The notes under the pieces were generated by a model. The model saw only the letters and a list, made by a program, of their open reading frames with translations. It did no database searches and was not told the DNA's origin. The translations under genes were made by a program, and so were the position numbers. DNA of 55,699 nucleotides from NCBI GenBank assembly GCA_015499985.1, contig JAAAUF010000167.1:1-55699 (forward strand). Reading direction: 5' to 3'. Positions within the stretch are counted from its first letter, which is position 1, and each line of letters starts with the position of its first letter. Shown piece by piece: positions 37,064 to 48,217 of the stretch. Source of the stretch: Haplosporangium gracile. Its lineage: Eukaryota > Mortierellomycota > Mortierellomycetes > Mortierellales > Mortierellaceae.

Positions 37064-37914
37064 TTTCATACCATTGCCATATCATAACCATATCTCAACA
37101 TCTATCTCCTTCACTCCCTCATCCCCTGTCTTTGTCTCGTTCTTTTTTCTCTTTCTTGTATGTACATGCACATGTACATGTACTTGTACTGTACGTCGGT
37201 GCCTATTTTTAAAATTGGGCAATCCGTTCGTTTTTACGTCAACGACAAAATGGCCTCCTGTGGGTGGCCAAAAAAGAACATTATGCCACACATCCAACAG
37301 CCCAAGTCGACCAACATTTTCTCTGCTTGGGCTATGCTTGCTAAAAGCCCTAGGACAGAGGGGAACCTGTCAACATCATGTCTTGTCCTGTCCTTGTTCA
37401 ACACGCCCACCTCATAATTGAGCTCCAAACATATGGGAGGACTTGAATGGGCGTTATAAACAAGTAGAAAAGAAAAGAATAAGTTACCATAGTCAATGCA
37501 GAAGGGTATATAATATCAAAAAATCAGTATGCAACCTCTCTCCCCTCTCTTATTTCACTCTCACTCTCCCTCCTTAAACGTCGGTCCGCTTGACACCTTC
37601 CGGTCAGGGTCGGCACTTCAGATTGCACAGTTCAAAATCATTCTTTTCCTTTGCGATAGCTCCCCATCACGTTCCTGGAATGTTTTTTTTTAGCCTTCGT
37701 TCACACAGGCGGTTTAAATGACTCCACACTCTGAGGCCAAGGGGGGGAGGGGGTACTCGTCGTCGGATGCTATCATGGGGTTTGGAAGAGGGAACAGGCT
37801 TTGGCAATTCTGTACAGTAAGTGAATGAGACACACACACGCACACGCGTAGTGTTTACCTTTACTTACAAAACAACGTCGTCCAAAAACGCGTCCAGTCT
37901 CAGGAGCGAAATAA

Positions 37915-38151
37915 CCAAAAATAACGGAACCCGACCCTTTTGACACATTCAACAATGCGCCTGCTAAGAAACGGAAACATGTAGAGCTCCACAAGAAACT
38001 TGGTCTCTCCAGTTTTCAGGGTAAGTTATCCATCTGTGTTGGAGGCCGGCAATCGGTCGTCAAAGGCGAGGAGCTTGTACCCTGCCACGTTGACGTCGAG
38101 TATGGCCTGGTGTTCCGTTCAGTCCGCGGGCTAGAGGATTTTTGCATTTGA
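37915..38151 (+). other. Coding-like fragment, unknown
   Basis: An ATG-less open frame of 78 codons whose translation looks protein-like, not low-complexity: a basic stretch (PAKKRKHVELHKKLGLSSF), then LSICVGGRQSVVKGEELVP, then DVEYGLVFRSVRGLEDF. Another coding-like stretch (GADDFLKLKIILG) follows near 38245-38285 in a different context. It may be an exon of a short gene or the remnant of a dead one. No family recognised. Confidence 0.25.
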
Positions 38152-38882
38152 TGATAACGGAAGCGCGGATGACTCTGTCGCAAGAGAGAGTGAGAGCCAT
38201 AATAATGATGGCAAGGGTTGTAACCCTGGACCACAGTAAACGACGGTGCCGATGATTTCTTGAAGTTGAAAATTATTCTGGGAGAAAAAAAAAAAAGAGT
38301 GAGCGGTGGTGGTGAAAAAAAAGGGATTGTTTGTTGTTATATTATTGTTATATAGGAGAAAAGAATAGAAAAGTAGCGCAGATATGTAGTGTCAATAAGA
38401 AGCCTAGTTGCGCGTTTTTTTTTATATTAACATGATGATGATCCTTCCCACGAACGAAGAACTACTCCCTCCTTTTTAAAACGAAATCGAAAGAATAAAA
38501 AAAAAACGTACGAGCCCATAAAAGACAATGCTTCTCACCTTCCTACCCATCTCCTTATTGTTTCTTTTTCTTCTTTTCTCCCTTGCTATATTATTCTTAT
38601 CACCCTCCCCCTTCCTCTTTCTCTTCCATGTTCTTCCTCGTCCCCTTCAAAAGCGCCGCCGCCTCCGTTTTTTGTATGCGTCTGCGTCCTGAATATGGTG
38701 GCGAGAAAGACAGAAGAGAAAACGAAGAGATAGGATATTCTTTGCTCTACAAAGAGAGAGAGTAGCCGATAATGTGATGAAGGTTTTGGAACCATATAGC
38801 TGCAACACAAACCATACTGTAGACGTCCAGAGCGCGTGAAATAATATTACATCTTTAAGAAGGAATAAAAAAAGGACATGGT

Positions 38883-40922
38883 CTATTGATAGTACTGATC
38901 AAGAGCACGTTGCCGTAACGCCATCCTCGTACTCAACGCACAACTCAACACACATGCACCAAGCGAGACAACTAACGCCCATCTGTAGCAGTGATGTCCA
39001 TAGCAGACCTGAGACTCTCCATCGACCTCTGGTCGCTCAGCATCCATGACCAGTCCAAATACCAGGTTGAACAACATTCCTCCAACTGCCGAACCCCATG
39101 ACAACCATCCCCTATAAGATGATAAATTAATTTGAGCATATAAATTCCAGTCAGTCATTCATTCATTCATTCAATTTCAAAAAATACATTCCATGCATTA
39201 ATGCTTGCGCACCAATCAAATATGACAAGACAAAAAAATACAATAAAAAAAAAACATACCAGTTCTGGCCACAGGTTTCTTCACCCCAGAGTTCAGCAAC
39301 AACAGTCCCAGCAACACCAAAGAACCCTCCATAAGCAAGTCCCGTCAAGATCGACGTCAAGTACAACCACTGCAGGTTCGCAAACAGTCCTGCAACCTGA
39401 GCCAAGCCCATACAGATCGCCGCAATCGGCATCACATAGACCCTGTGAGCGCCATAATTGGCAATCGCCACATCCGATCCAAATCCAGAAAGGATTCGAC
39501 CCGCATAACTCGACAGACTGATCAAGGCAACATGTGCTGCGCGGATCGACGCCACGGGACTCTTGTCGTCTCCATCATTTCCATCGCCTCTAAATCCTGC
39601 ACTCAGAGGTGGGGTTCCTGATCCTCCTCGCTCGGCTCCTGCGACAGCATCGACCATTGCAGAGATCGAGTTGATGATCATAAGTCCAGTTCCAGCTAGA
39701 CAGATCATGATCACAAAGAACGATTGTGCATCGCCATCCATAAAGAACTCCTTGCCACTGATCGACCGAACATACCGCCGTCCATCCCTGGGCTTCTTGA
39801 GTGGTGGATCGTTAACGGCTGGCTGCGCCACCACTTGTGTACTAAGCGTATTGTCATTTTGTCGGCTCGCAAGAGTGTCCACTGCCGTGTTCTCTCTCAA
39901 CAATGGCGTCTGTTCCGATAATGGTGCCGATGGCGGTGTAGAAGTTGGTGTAATTGTGGTATTACTCTCTGGATCGGTCGTCCTGGTAGGCGGTGTCAAG
40001 ATGTTCATTCCGAGAACTGCAAGACCATTAATAACACCTCCTGAAACTCCGAGGAACAACAAGAACCCGACCGTGTCGAGTTCCTCCTCCTGTGGATCCT
40101 TTGGAGTCTTTGGTTTGTAGTTGCTGTTGGTGTTGACAAAGTCGCCAACCCTCATCATGAAGAACGCCTGTGCTATAATAGTCAATGCTGCTGCCGACAA
40201 TCCAAAAAAGCTGACCGGGACACCTATTGGAACATATTAAGTGATGTTAGTTTTCACTTCTTGTTCTGTTACTGTAAGAAAAAGAGATGGACGCAAGAAG
40301 GAGGTAAGGAGGCTGGATCACCCCGAAACACTGCCAAGGGGGCTCCAAGGGTAAAACAAAAAAAAAAAATAGCAAAAAAGGGAGGAAAACATATCAGGAC
40401 CCACATGAGTGACTCACCTAAAGCAATCCCTCGGGCCTGTCGAAAATTCTTGGCCAAGCTCGTAAAAGCAGCCATATACGAAGCACTGGCCCCCATGCCC
40501 GCTAGAAACAAGAACCCGCTCATCCACAAGAAATGCGTCGGCGCCTCCCCCCTCGCAACATTCTCCAACCCCGTCGCATACCCCGCCGACAACAACCCAT
40601 ATCCCATCAGTAACAAAACTCCTGCAATGAACGAAGTAGGACGAGCTCCCAAACGATCAGCCATCATTCCTGAGAGGGGGCCCACACCATAGAGTCCGAT
40701 ATCTCCAATGACGGCAATGGTGCTTGTTTGGGTCTGGGAGTAGCCTAACCGGCCAGTGAAGGAGGGTGCGTAGAGGGCAAAGACGTAAAGGGATCCGGAG
40801 GCCAGCATGTTGAGGCAGCAGCACATGAAGGAGAGGGCTAGGAGGAAGTGTCTTGCTGAAGGACCATCTGTGGATCCTCTATTGCTGCGCGGTGACGATG
40901 GGGATATATTATGATTCGGCAT
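38883..40922 (-). CDS. Major facilitator superfamily transporter (nodulin-like/Mch1 type)
   Basis: Three exons, 40922-40418, 40223-39260 and 39111-38883, with GT-AG borders and consistent phases, give 565 residues. The N-terminal half has hydrophobic segments, including FLLALSFMCCCLNMLASGSL and GDIGLYGVGPLSGMMADRLG; the latter is the loop-2/3 signature of the family. A long polar central loop (residues about 255-345, Thr/Pro/Ser-rich) holds SEQTPLL, an acidic dileucine signal. The C-terminal half has GRILSGFGSDVA and RNWGWLSWGSAVGG-type segments (here QNWGWLSWGSAVGG). That layout fits nodulin-like or monocarboxylate-like MFS carriers related to yeast Mch1. The substrate is unknown. The dileucine signal suggests a vacuolar or endosomal membrane. 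Confidence 0.85.
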
Positions 40923-41790
40923 GACGAATTATCTCGACAGCTGTCGAGTGTGGATGATGGGAGAGAATGGAGAGAGGGAGGGGTTGGTTGTGCAACCAAG
41001 AGGTCAGCTATTTAAGTAGTATGTGCCGAGGGTGGGATAAATGAAATCGAAAAAATGGAGAAAGGGTCAGGCGAGGAGTGTACGAGTGCGGAAAGAGAAG
41101 AATAATGACAAAAAAGGGTGAATGGGAAAGAAACGAAATAGGAGAAGAAGGAAAGGAGAGATGAGAAGAAGGAAAGGAGAGATGAAAAGAAAGAAAAGAA
41201 AAAGAATGCCTTCCTCATTTGTCGCCCATTCAAGTTCTTTGTGCAATGCACCCTGACTGTCAGCCCAACAAAAAAAAAAAGGAAAGAAGGTTGCTCAGCT
41301 GGTGTCAATAGGAGGACAGAAAGGGATAAACAAGAAGCCAGCCCATGAGTCCAGTTGACGATTTTGTCCACCAATTGAATCAAACTATCTCAAATGCGTA
41401 CTCTTCCCTTGAAAGAGAACGCCATACTGCTCTTCAGGGACAGAAGTGTAATAATAAAACACCACTGCGAATAAGAAAAAAAAAAAGGAAAAAAAAAAAT
41501 ATGACAGTGCCGGGCTCATCCATTTCATCTCTCGTTCTCTAGGACTCCTTTCGTGATTTTGCCACGCCCCGTCATGATTACCCATCATTATCGCATGCTA
41601 CTCCCTCATCAAATGAACATGTGTATTAGAATTGTATAAATGTTTTTACAAAAATGCTGGTGTAATAGTCGCAGTGAACAGTGTGTAAGAATGCTGGTGG
41701 AGTAGGGAGAGCGAAAGAGTAACGAAAAAAAAAAATACAGAAGAAAGAGGCAATGAGAAAGAAAACAAAAAAAGAACTGAGCGCAATTGA
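40923..41790. other. Intergenic, no gene
   Basis: Promoter of the MFS gene (TTAAATA-type sequence on the minus strand near 41010) and the 3' flank of the Rad5-like gene. Contains an imperfect direct repeat of a GAGAAGAAGGAAAG-type unit near 41140-41185. Confidence 0.5.
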
Positions 41791-44700
41791 TTATGAAGGT
41801 GCAGGAGAAGATGCTGCGCTGCTGCTGCTGATGGCCACCGCGCCGTTCCTCTTCTTCATCACTTCGGATGAACCCTGGAACAGGTACTTCAGATCCTCGA
41901 GACGACGCTTCAAAACCTCCTGTTTCGACAGCTTTTCCGCAAACGTCATATCCGACAGCTCCGTCTTGCGCTTCTGCAGCTCCAAGATGTTCTCTTCGAT
42001 CGATTCCTAAAATTTTATCATAACAAGCGGAAAACGTAAGAGAATGATGTGAGACGGCTATGTTCTCTTCTGACTGTAATCTACAGAGGGGAACAAAGTT
42101 TAACAAGACATCGTCCATCTTTTTACCTTGATGATAAACCGAATGACATCGACTGGTTTGGTCTGACCGAGACGATGAATACGATCAATTGCCTGACTTT
42201 CCACCGAGGGATTCCTATTCAGTGGGAATTTCGAGAAGCAGGGGGGAGGGAAAGAGGAGAACAACATATAGTGAGAAAAAACAATGCATATCCTGTTTTG
42301 TGCAACAAGACCACGACCTGCATGAAATGCATTAATGATAGTTGATTTTTCAATTACCAGTGAGGATCCATAAGATAGACACGCTGAGCAGAGGTCAGGT
42401 TCAGTCCCACGCCTCCTGCCTTGAGCGAAATGAGAATAACACTGCAGTTGGCTTTCTCTTTGAACTTGATCATCGCGGCTGTGCGATCATTTCGCTGCAT
42501 GGTTCCATCCAATCTAGTAAATGTGATCTTGTTCTCCCTCAAGCCATCCTATAAAAAGATAGACATGGATACAAAGAGACAAGTCAGTATCTATGCGGTG
42601 CAGTAAACGATCGACCGAGTCGAAAATTCGCCTCCATGATAGAAAACGCAAAAAAGCGCGATAAAAAAAAAGGTTACCTCGATCAAATCCAACATGCTAG
42701 TCCACTGTGAGAATACAACACTCTTGACCATGGGTTGACCCGTCCTGCGCGAAATCTCGCCGGCTTGAACCAGATCCTCCATGAGTGCCTTGACTTTGGT
42801 ACTGTGGATAAACATTCCATTCTCGTCCGTTCGCGAGTGGATATGGCCTCCTCCAATAGTTTCCACCTTGTCCTCTGCATCGTCCTGGATTTGAATCAGA
42901 TCAATAGGTCTCAACGAAGTGGCACACTGGGGACAGCTGAAATCCGACTTGAGTCCCGACGCAACACTGACGTTGGCGTTGCCCTTCTGAATAAGCATAT
43001 ACGAGATTGGGTTCAGCTTCTTGACACACTCTGGACAGAAAACGTGTTCGCAGCGAGTCACAATGGGCGTAATGGTCGAAGGAAGGAAACAGCTGTTGCA
43101 CTGGTCGTTGCCAGAGTCCTGAAGTAGTGAATATATCGCCGCTGCCTTGGCCAGATTGAACTCTCCCGACATGTCGAGGTCATCACTCATGTTCTTGACA
43201 AGTGCATAGTGAGCACAGATTTGTCGAAGTTTCAAAATTGCCTGCAAGATGTGGGCATAGTTCTTCATGACCTTGTTCTCCTGTACAATCTGGCTCACAG
43301 TCTGCTTCGCGCTCGATTCCATCCGCTGGTACATCTGTCGTTCGTTCAAACTGAGATCCAGAGAGCGCATATGATCCGTACGTGGAGGGAGGTCGAGCAA
43401 CGGCTTGCCATCCACCATCTGTGTCTTGGTACGTCGGAGTGTAATGACCTTCATAAGCGTCTGTAACCTCTGGACACCGATAGGATTGGCGGCCTTGATA
43501 GGCTTGGAGATGTAGTGAGCCCAATGCGCCTTCTCTTGGAACGGCTGCATACCCAAGAACTTAACCAGCGCAAATAAATCATCCAACTATAAAAATACAC
43601 AAAAGGTCAATTAAGTGTTAGTACACAGGGTACGTACATCGAGCCGGTCGTGCGATACCAATTAGCAACGAGGCTCACCTTGTTCTGGATAGGAGTTCCA
43701 GTCAAGCACCAGCGGCGTTCAGCAACCAGTGCACAAGCAGCCTTGCTCTGCACAGTGTTGACTTCCTTGATAATATGAGCCTCATCCAAGACTACTCGGA
43801 ACCAGTCAATATGCTGCAGGACACTCGGGTTCTTTGATGCACTCGACTCGCTCTCCTTGCTCTTGCACTCCTTGGAATACTCGGTGCCCAACAAATTGTA
43901 GGTCGTAATGACAACATCGTGCTTGGCCAAGTAAGCCGGGTCCGACACGCGCTGACCTCCATGATAGACATACACCTGAAGTGCATCCTTCTTCACGTGG
44001 ACCTCAAACTGTTCTTCCCAATTCTGAACCGTGGACAAGGGACAGATGATAAGAGTGGCATGAGATTTCGTGCGCACATTGGTCAGCCGCTTTCTGTGCA
44101 ACGGCTTCTTAGGCGCCACTGTCAACATGGGTCGGATGGTGGGAGAAGGTGGGGTGTCGTATTCCGTCACGAGGTCTCCAGAGTTGAGAAAGTCCGGTGC
44201 CGCGCTCTGTGGTACTGGGGTCGATTGTATTGATGGCGCAGGCAAATGCATTTTGCGGTCCAGAGTCGCCATAATAAGCGAAATAATGGTGATGGTCTTG
44301 CCTAACCCCATCTAAACACAGGATGAAAAAATGCGCATTAGCATAGGTCTTCCAAAGTTGTCTAGCTATATCCTTAAGAAGAACACGCGTCAATCAAACA
44401 ATGAACATACATCGTCGGCCAGAATTCCTCCGAGCATGCTGGTGGGTTTGAGAGTCGTCTCCTGACTGGTGACAACATTCAAATATGTTGGATGACGGTG
44501 AAGTTGCTGTCGGACACGCCACAAGGATGTCAGCTTGTTTTTCTCGTTGTCGGAATAGTCTTCCTGTTTCTCGCGCTCCAGCAAAAAATAGAGAGCCTGC
44601 TTCTGGTGCCGATACATTTTTGTCATCATTGACGATGCTGGCTCCACCTCTGGAAGATCAGTTGCACTTCGAAGTCCCTTGAAGACCCCATCGATTTGAT

Positions 44701-46456
44701 TCTTGATCTCCTCGGCGGAGCGAACGCTAGATCCACTGTAACCTGCATAGCTCGTGAATCCTGTATACCCCAATCCAGCTCCCGCGCTGTAATAAGGTGA
44801 AGGCGTGTTGACTCCTCGGAACTTGTCGTAAAGTGATAGCTGCTCTCCTGGAACCGGTGCAAGTGGGTTGGAGTAGGTCGTCCTATGATCGTACGAAAGA
44901 GGGTCGTCCAGCTTGACCTTGCCGTAGAGTGCCTTTGCCACTGTCATCTGAAACCTGGGCTTGCCATAGAGGACAATGTTGATCGGTGCGCTCACGTTCT
45001 AAAAGTGCGGAACAAAAAAAGATGGCAGTTGGAGAGGCAATTAGTTGATTATGAGCAATGATTGGTCATCATCAGCCGCCGAATATTCGATAGCCTCTCC
45101 CTGCGCAGTCCCTACGTTGTGTTTCCTCTGTCGAGGTACGCTCGCCTCCCACCAAATCATGTTCGCATCCACCAAAGGGACAAGCGTTTCCGCCAGCTCC
45201 GAGACAATGTAACCATACTATCAAATGCAAACAAAAAGAACCATGCTTATGTTAGTATCTGAAACACATAACAATAGTAAAGTAATAATCGCGGATGAAA
45301 TTCTTTAAGAACTCACCAGGCCACCTTCGTGCTCGACTGCCAAACTAGCTTTGTTGGCTGTTGTCGCACGTTTGATGATCACCCTGTCAGCCTTTCCTTC
45401 GACATAATCCAAATGTCGGGGGTACAGAGTGACGACCAGTGATTGGATCATGCCGAAGCAAAGGTTCCTGTTGGCAATAGCTGTCGTTTTTGATTCGTCA
45501 ATGACGACATCGTCGTCGTCTGAAATTGTCATCGCCTCCTCTTCCGTAAGGTCAATTACGCCACCTCCAGCATTTTCTTTGGTAGTTGTAGGTGAAGGTG
45601 TTGAAGAAGCCATAGAGGGGCTGACAGAGTAGGGCCGCTTGGGGATATTTTCCGTTTTGATGGCAGGTGTAGTAGGTAGCTGTGGGTGGCGTTGAGGTGG
45701 GGTATTCTGTAGCCTCAACTGCTGTTGCTGCTGCTGTTGCTGCTGCTGTTGTAGGTGAATAAGTTGCTGAGGTATAAGATGAGACCCGGTAGTCGACCGC
45801 TGCTGTTGTTGCTGCCGCTGAAGGTATTGGAGGGTACTTTGGATATGTGCTGCATTGGCGTCGTCTCCTGTTTTGATAAAGTTGAACTGGGCCAAGTCGC
45901 TCTGGTTCAAGGACGGTTTGCTCTCTTTTGAAGAGGCAGTCGTGCTGGTGGTGGTAGATAAATCCCTCCGTTCCGAGATTCCAGAGTTGATGAGATTAGC
46001 GACCGCCTCAAGTTTTGTCCGCTTGGCATCATGACTCTCCTGCTGCTGCTGAGTCTCATCCTGATCCTTTGCGTGCTTGGTAGTAGTGGTGGCGTTGGTG
46101 GCAACGGCAACGGCTGTATTATGCAGACTCTGTTGCTCTGTGCTTGATTCCTTCCGCCCAAGACTGTGAGGGAACCTAGGGGAGAATGTTGGCAATGTAG
46201 GGCCCTGACGACCATTGCTGCTGCGATGAGGTTGGTGGTGAGATGTCTGGTTGCTATTGCTTTCATCGTCGTCGTCCTGGTCACATTCGTCAGAGTCGTT
46301 GTCGTCGCTTCTGGAATCGTCGTCGTCGTCTGGGGACAGATTTGTGTCGCCAATCTGTTGAAAGAATCTGGAGGCGAAGCTCAGGGGGTCTGTCACCTGG
46401 GGAGAGCCGTTTGTTGGATGGATGCCTCCTCGGTGCTGTTGGCCGTTTCCAGACAT
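41791..46456 (-). CDS. Rad5/HLTF-like protein: HIRAN, SNF2 ATPase with inserted RING finger
   Basis: Eight exons: 46456-45317, 45217-45116, 44998-44411, 44311-43679, 43586-42678, 42548-42358, 42214-42127 and 42006-41791. They give 1288 residues. A disordered acidic, Gln-rich N-terminus (to about 340) leads into a HIRAN-type domain (FGMIQSLVVTLYP, then GYIVSELAETLVPLVDANM, then INIVLYGKPRF). The SNF2 core has ILADDMGLGKT (Walker A), VVLDEAH (DEAH) and LTGTPIQNK. A RING finger (residues 984-1041, CNSC...CEHVFCPEC...CPQC) lies before the second helicase lobe, which has VVFSQWTSMLDLIE, LISLKAGGVGLNL and QAIDRIHRLGQ. This layout is that of Rad5/HLTF, which drive fork reversal and PCNA polyubiquitylation in damage tolerance. 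The exon-2 donor (GTAGGG) is the least certain border. Confidence 0.92.
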
Positions 46457-47057
46457 CGGGGGAGGTGAAAGGGGGTAAACAGAGGAAGGTTGCAAGAATA
46501 AGGAAGGTAAATCGTTGAATAACGAAAAAAAAAAAAATAAAAAAAAAAAGGGTGGAAGTGAAAAGAGAAAAAGGGTCGACCCGAGATAGTTTAACAGTTG
46601 AATGTCTAACAAGAGAGGGAGGGGGAGTAACTCCAGGAGGCCTTAAGGCATGGACCGAGAAAAAAATTACAACTGCGAAGATCTAGATGCGATTAACAAG
46701 AAAGAAGAACAAGTATGAGGAGATCAGCTCTCTTGTTTATGCTGATTCATAAGCACAACGCAGACAACATACCACTGTGGGTTACATACTGGTGCTCGGT
46801 AACAAAAAAGGGGGACGGCGAGAGCGTTCGAATGCTCCTTGTACAAAGTACTCCTGCGGACAAGAAGCAGAAATGATAACGGTCATACGTCAAATGGAAG
46901 GGGAAAGAAAAAAAAGCGCAGGGACCCAGCTTGGTCAGCACGCCACCATCTGGCAAGTCACGTGCGCAATAGAACCAAACACATGCACTCTTTCCCGCAC
47001 TTGCATGCAAGCCCCCATCCACCGAAAAAAAGGCTTTTTTTTTAATAGCATCGAAGT
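46457..47057. other. Intergenic, no gene
   Basis: Upstream of the Rad5-like gene, with two A runs at 46525-46549. No coding signal. Confidence 0.6.
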
Positions 47058-47777
47058 TCATGGACAACTCCGAGTATCATAGATGTAGTGCGCAATATCC
47101 TTCATGGCATCAAACTTGGGCACAAAGACAGGCACACCCACTGCGGGACGCATCCCCGCCCTCTCCATTACTCTCCGACTCTCTAAGTTGTCTGTCCAGG
47201 CCTCCCCATGGACTCGATCGTATCCAAACTCCTGTCTGGCCATCTTAGTCAGCGCAAAGTCGATCACCTCCGTCATGACTCCTTTTCCTCCATGCTCTGG
47301 GGATAACCAGTACCCAAACTCGCCACAACTCAATACATCTTCCTCCTCATTCCCATCGTGAATTGTCTCTGCCCTCTTGGCAACAGGCTCCTTGACTCGG
47401 AGACATGAGCAAATATCCTCATGGTCGAACGGATCTAACGCCAACAGCCCAATCATGGGTCCATCCACCTCTGTCCGGATCGCCCAAGCATAGCAAATCC
47501 CTTCTCTGACCCGCTTCTCCTCCAACCGCTTGACAAATCCAACTGATGCTTCCATCGGGAACGGGAAGGTCACACCGGTCGAGTAGAGTCCCTTGTAGAA
47601 GCTGTCGTTAATGTTGAAGATCCGGTTCTGTTCTGCAGCATCTGAGAAGACGATAGGAGTCAGCAAGATCGAGTGTGATACTTGAAATGGACCCATGCCT
47701 CGAATTCGGATCAATTGCTCGTTTGTTTGTGTGCTGCTGGCGGTTGTCTCGATCTCTGTCCCTGATGTTGTTGACAT
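47058..47777 (-). CDS. GNAT-family N-acetyltransferase, paralogue 3
   Basis: Intronless, 239 residues from the ATG at 47777; the open frame further upstream has no ATG. It has the same fold as the two copies near 28.9 and 32 kb: IRGMGPFQVSHSILLTP at the start, YAWAIRTEVDGPMIGLLAL, the acetyl-CoA loop LSPEHGGKGVMTEVIDFAL at about residue 158, then DRVHGEAWTDNLESRRVM. It is closest to paralogue 2; the last 80 residues differ at few positions, and 54 bases are identical. The loop has H in place of Q, as in paralogue 1. The last four residues (RSCP) replace the short end of paralogue 2. Substrate unknown. Confidence 0.86.
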   Translation of the reverse strand: MSTTSGTEIETTASSTQTNEQLIRIRGMGPFQVSHSILLTPIVFSDAAEQNRIFNINDSFYKGLYSTGVTFPFPMEASVGFVKRLEEKRVREGICYAWAIRTEVDGPMIGLLALDPFDHEDICSCLRVKEPVAKRAETIHDGNEEEDVLSCGEFGYWLSPEHGGKGVMTEVIDFALTKMARQEFGYDRVHGEAWTDNLESRRVMERAGMRPAVGVPVFVPKFDAMKDIAHYIYDTRSCP

Positions 47778-48217
47778 GATTGCTGTGGGATGGTTGTTGC
47801 TGTTGTTCCTGAAAAATGAAACGTGGGGGTTGTCCAAAAATTCACATTGTTTCCCTTTTAAAGTAAAGAATCGTTCCCTTGAGACGCCGCATTCCAGCAA
47901 TCTATTCCGAATCGTTCACTTTTTTCTCTTCACTTGCATATCAAAATGCTCAGTCATCGTGAGAGAGTACAGCGTCAACCAACTCTCTGTGACTCATACA
48001 TATGTTAACGTCGTGTCCGTTCACATCACGTACATGCTCCAAATAGGTCAACAAGGGTGCAAAACATTAATCGCCTTCAAAATTTGTCAAACACTAGTAA
48101 TCTAGAAATCGTTGAATAAAAAACTTATAAGCCAAGAAGAAGTACCATGCTGCCAATATTTTTTTTCAATCATAACCGCAAAGTGCTTGCTTGCTTTGCT
48201 ATCAATGATGATGGTCG
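47778..48217. other. Intergenic, no gene
   Basis: Promoter of GNAT 3 and 3' flank of the Cyc8 gene. Nothing coding seen. Confidence 0.6.

Larger units (their letters stand above)
35161..38882. other. 3.7-kb spacer upstream of the chitin deacetylase
   Basis: Mostly non-coding. Contains a purine-rich promoter stretch (35220-35500), an ATGTACATG-type palindromic tract at 37158-37194, a hairpin at 37027-37063, and a coding-like fragment at 37915-38151. No complete gene recognised. Confidence 0.5.
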
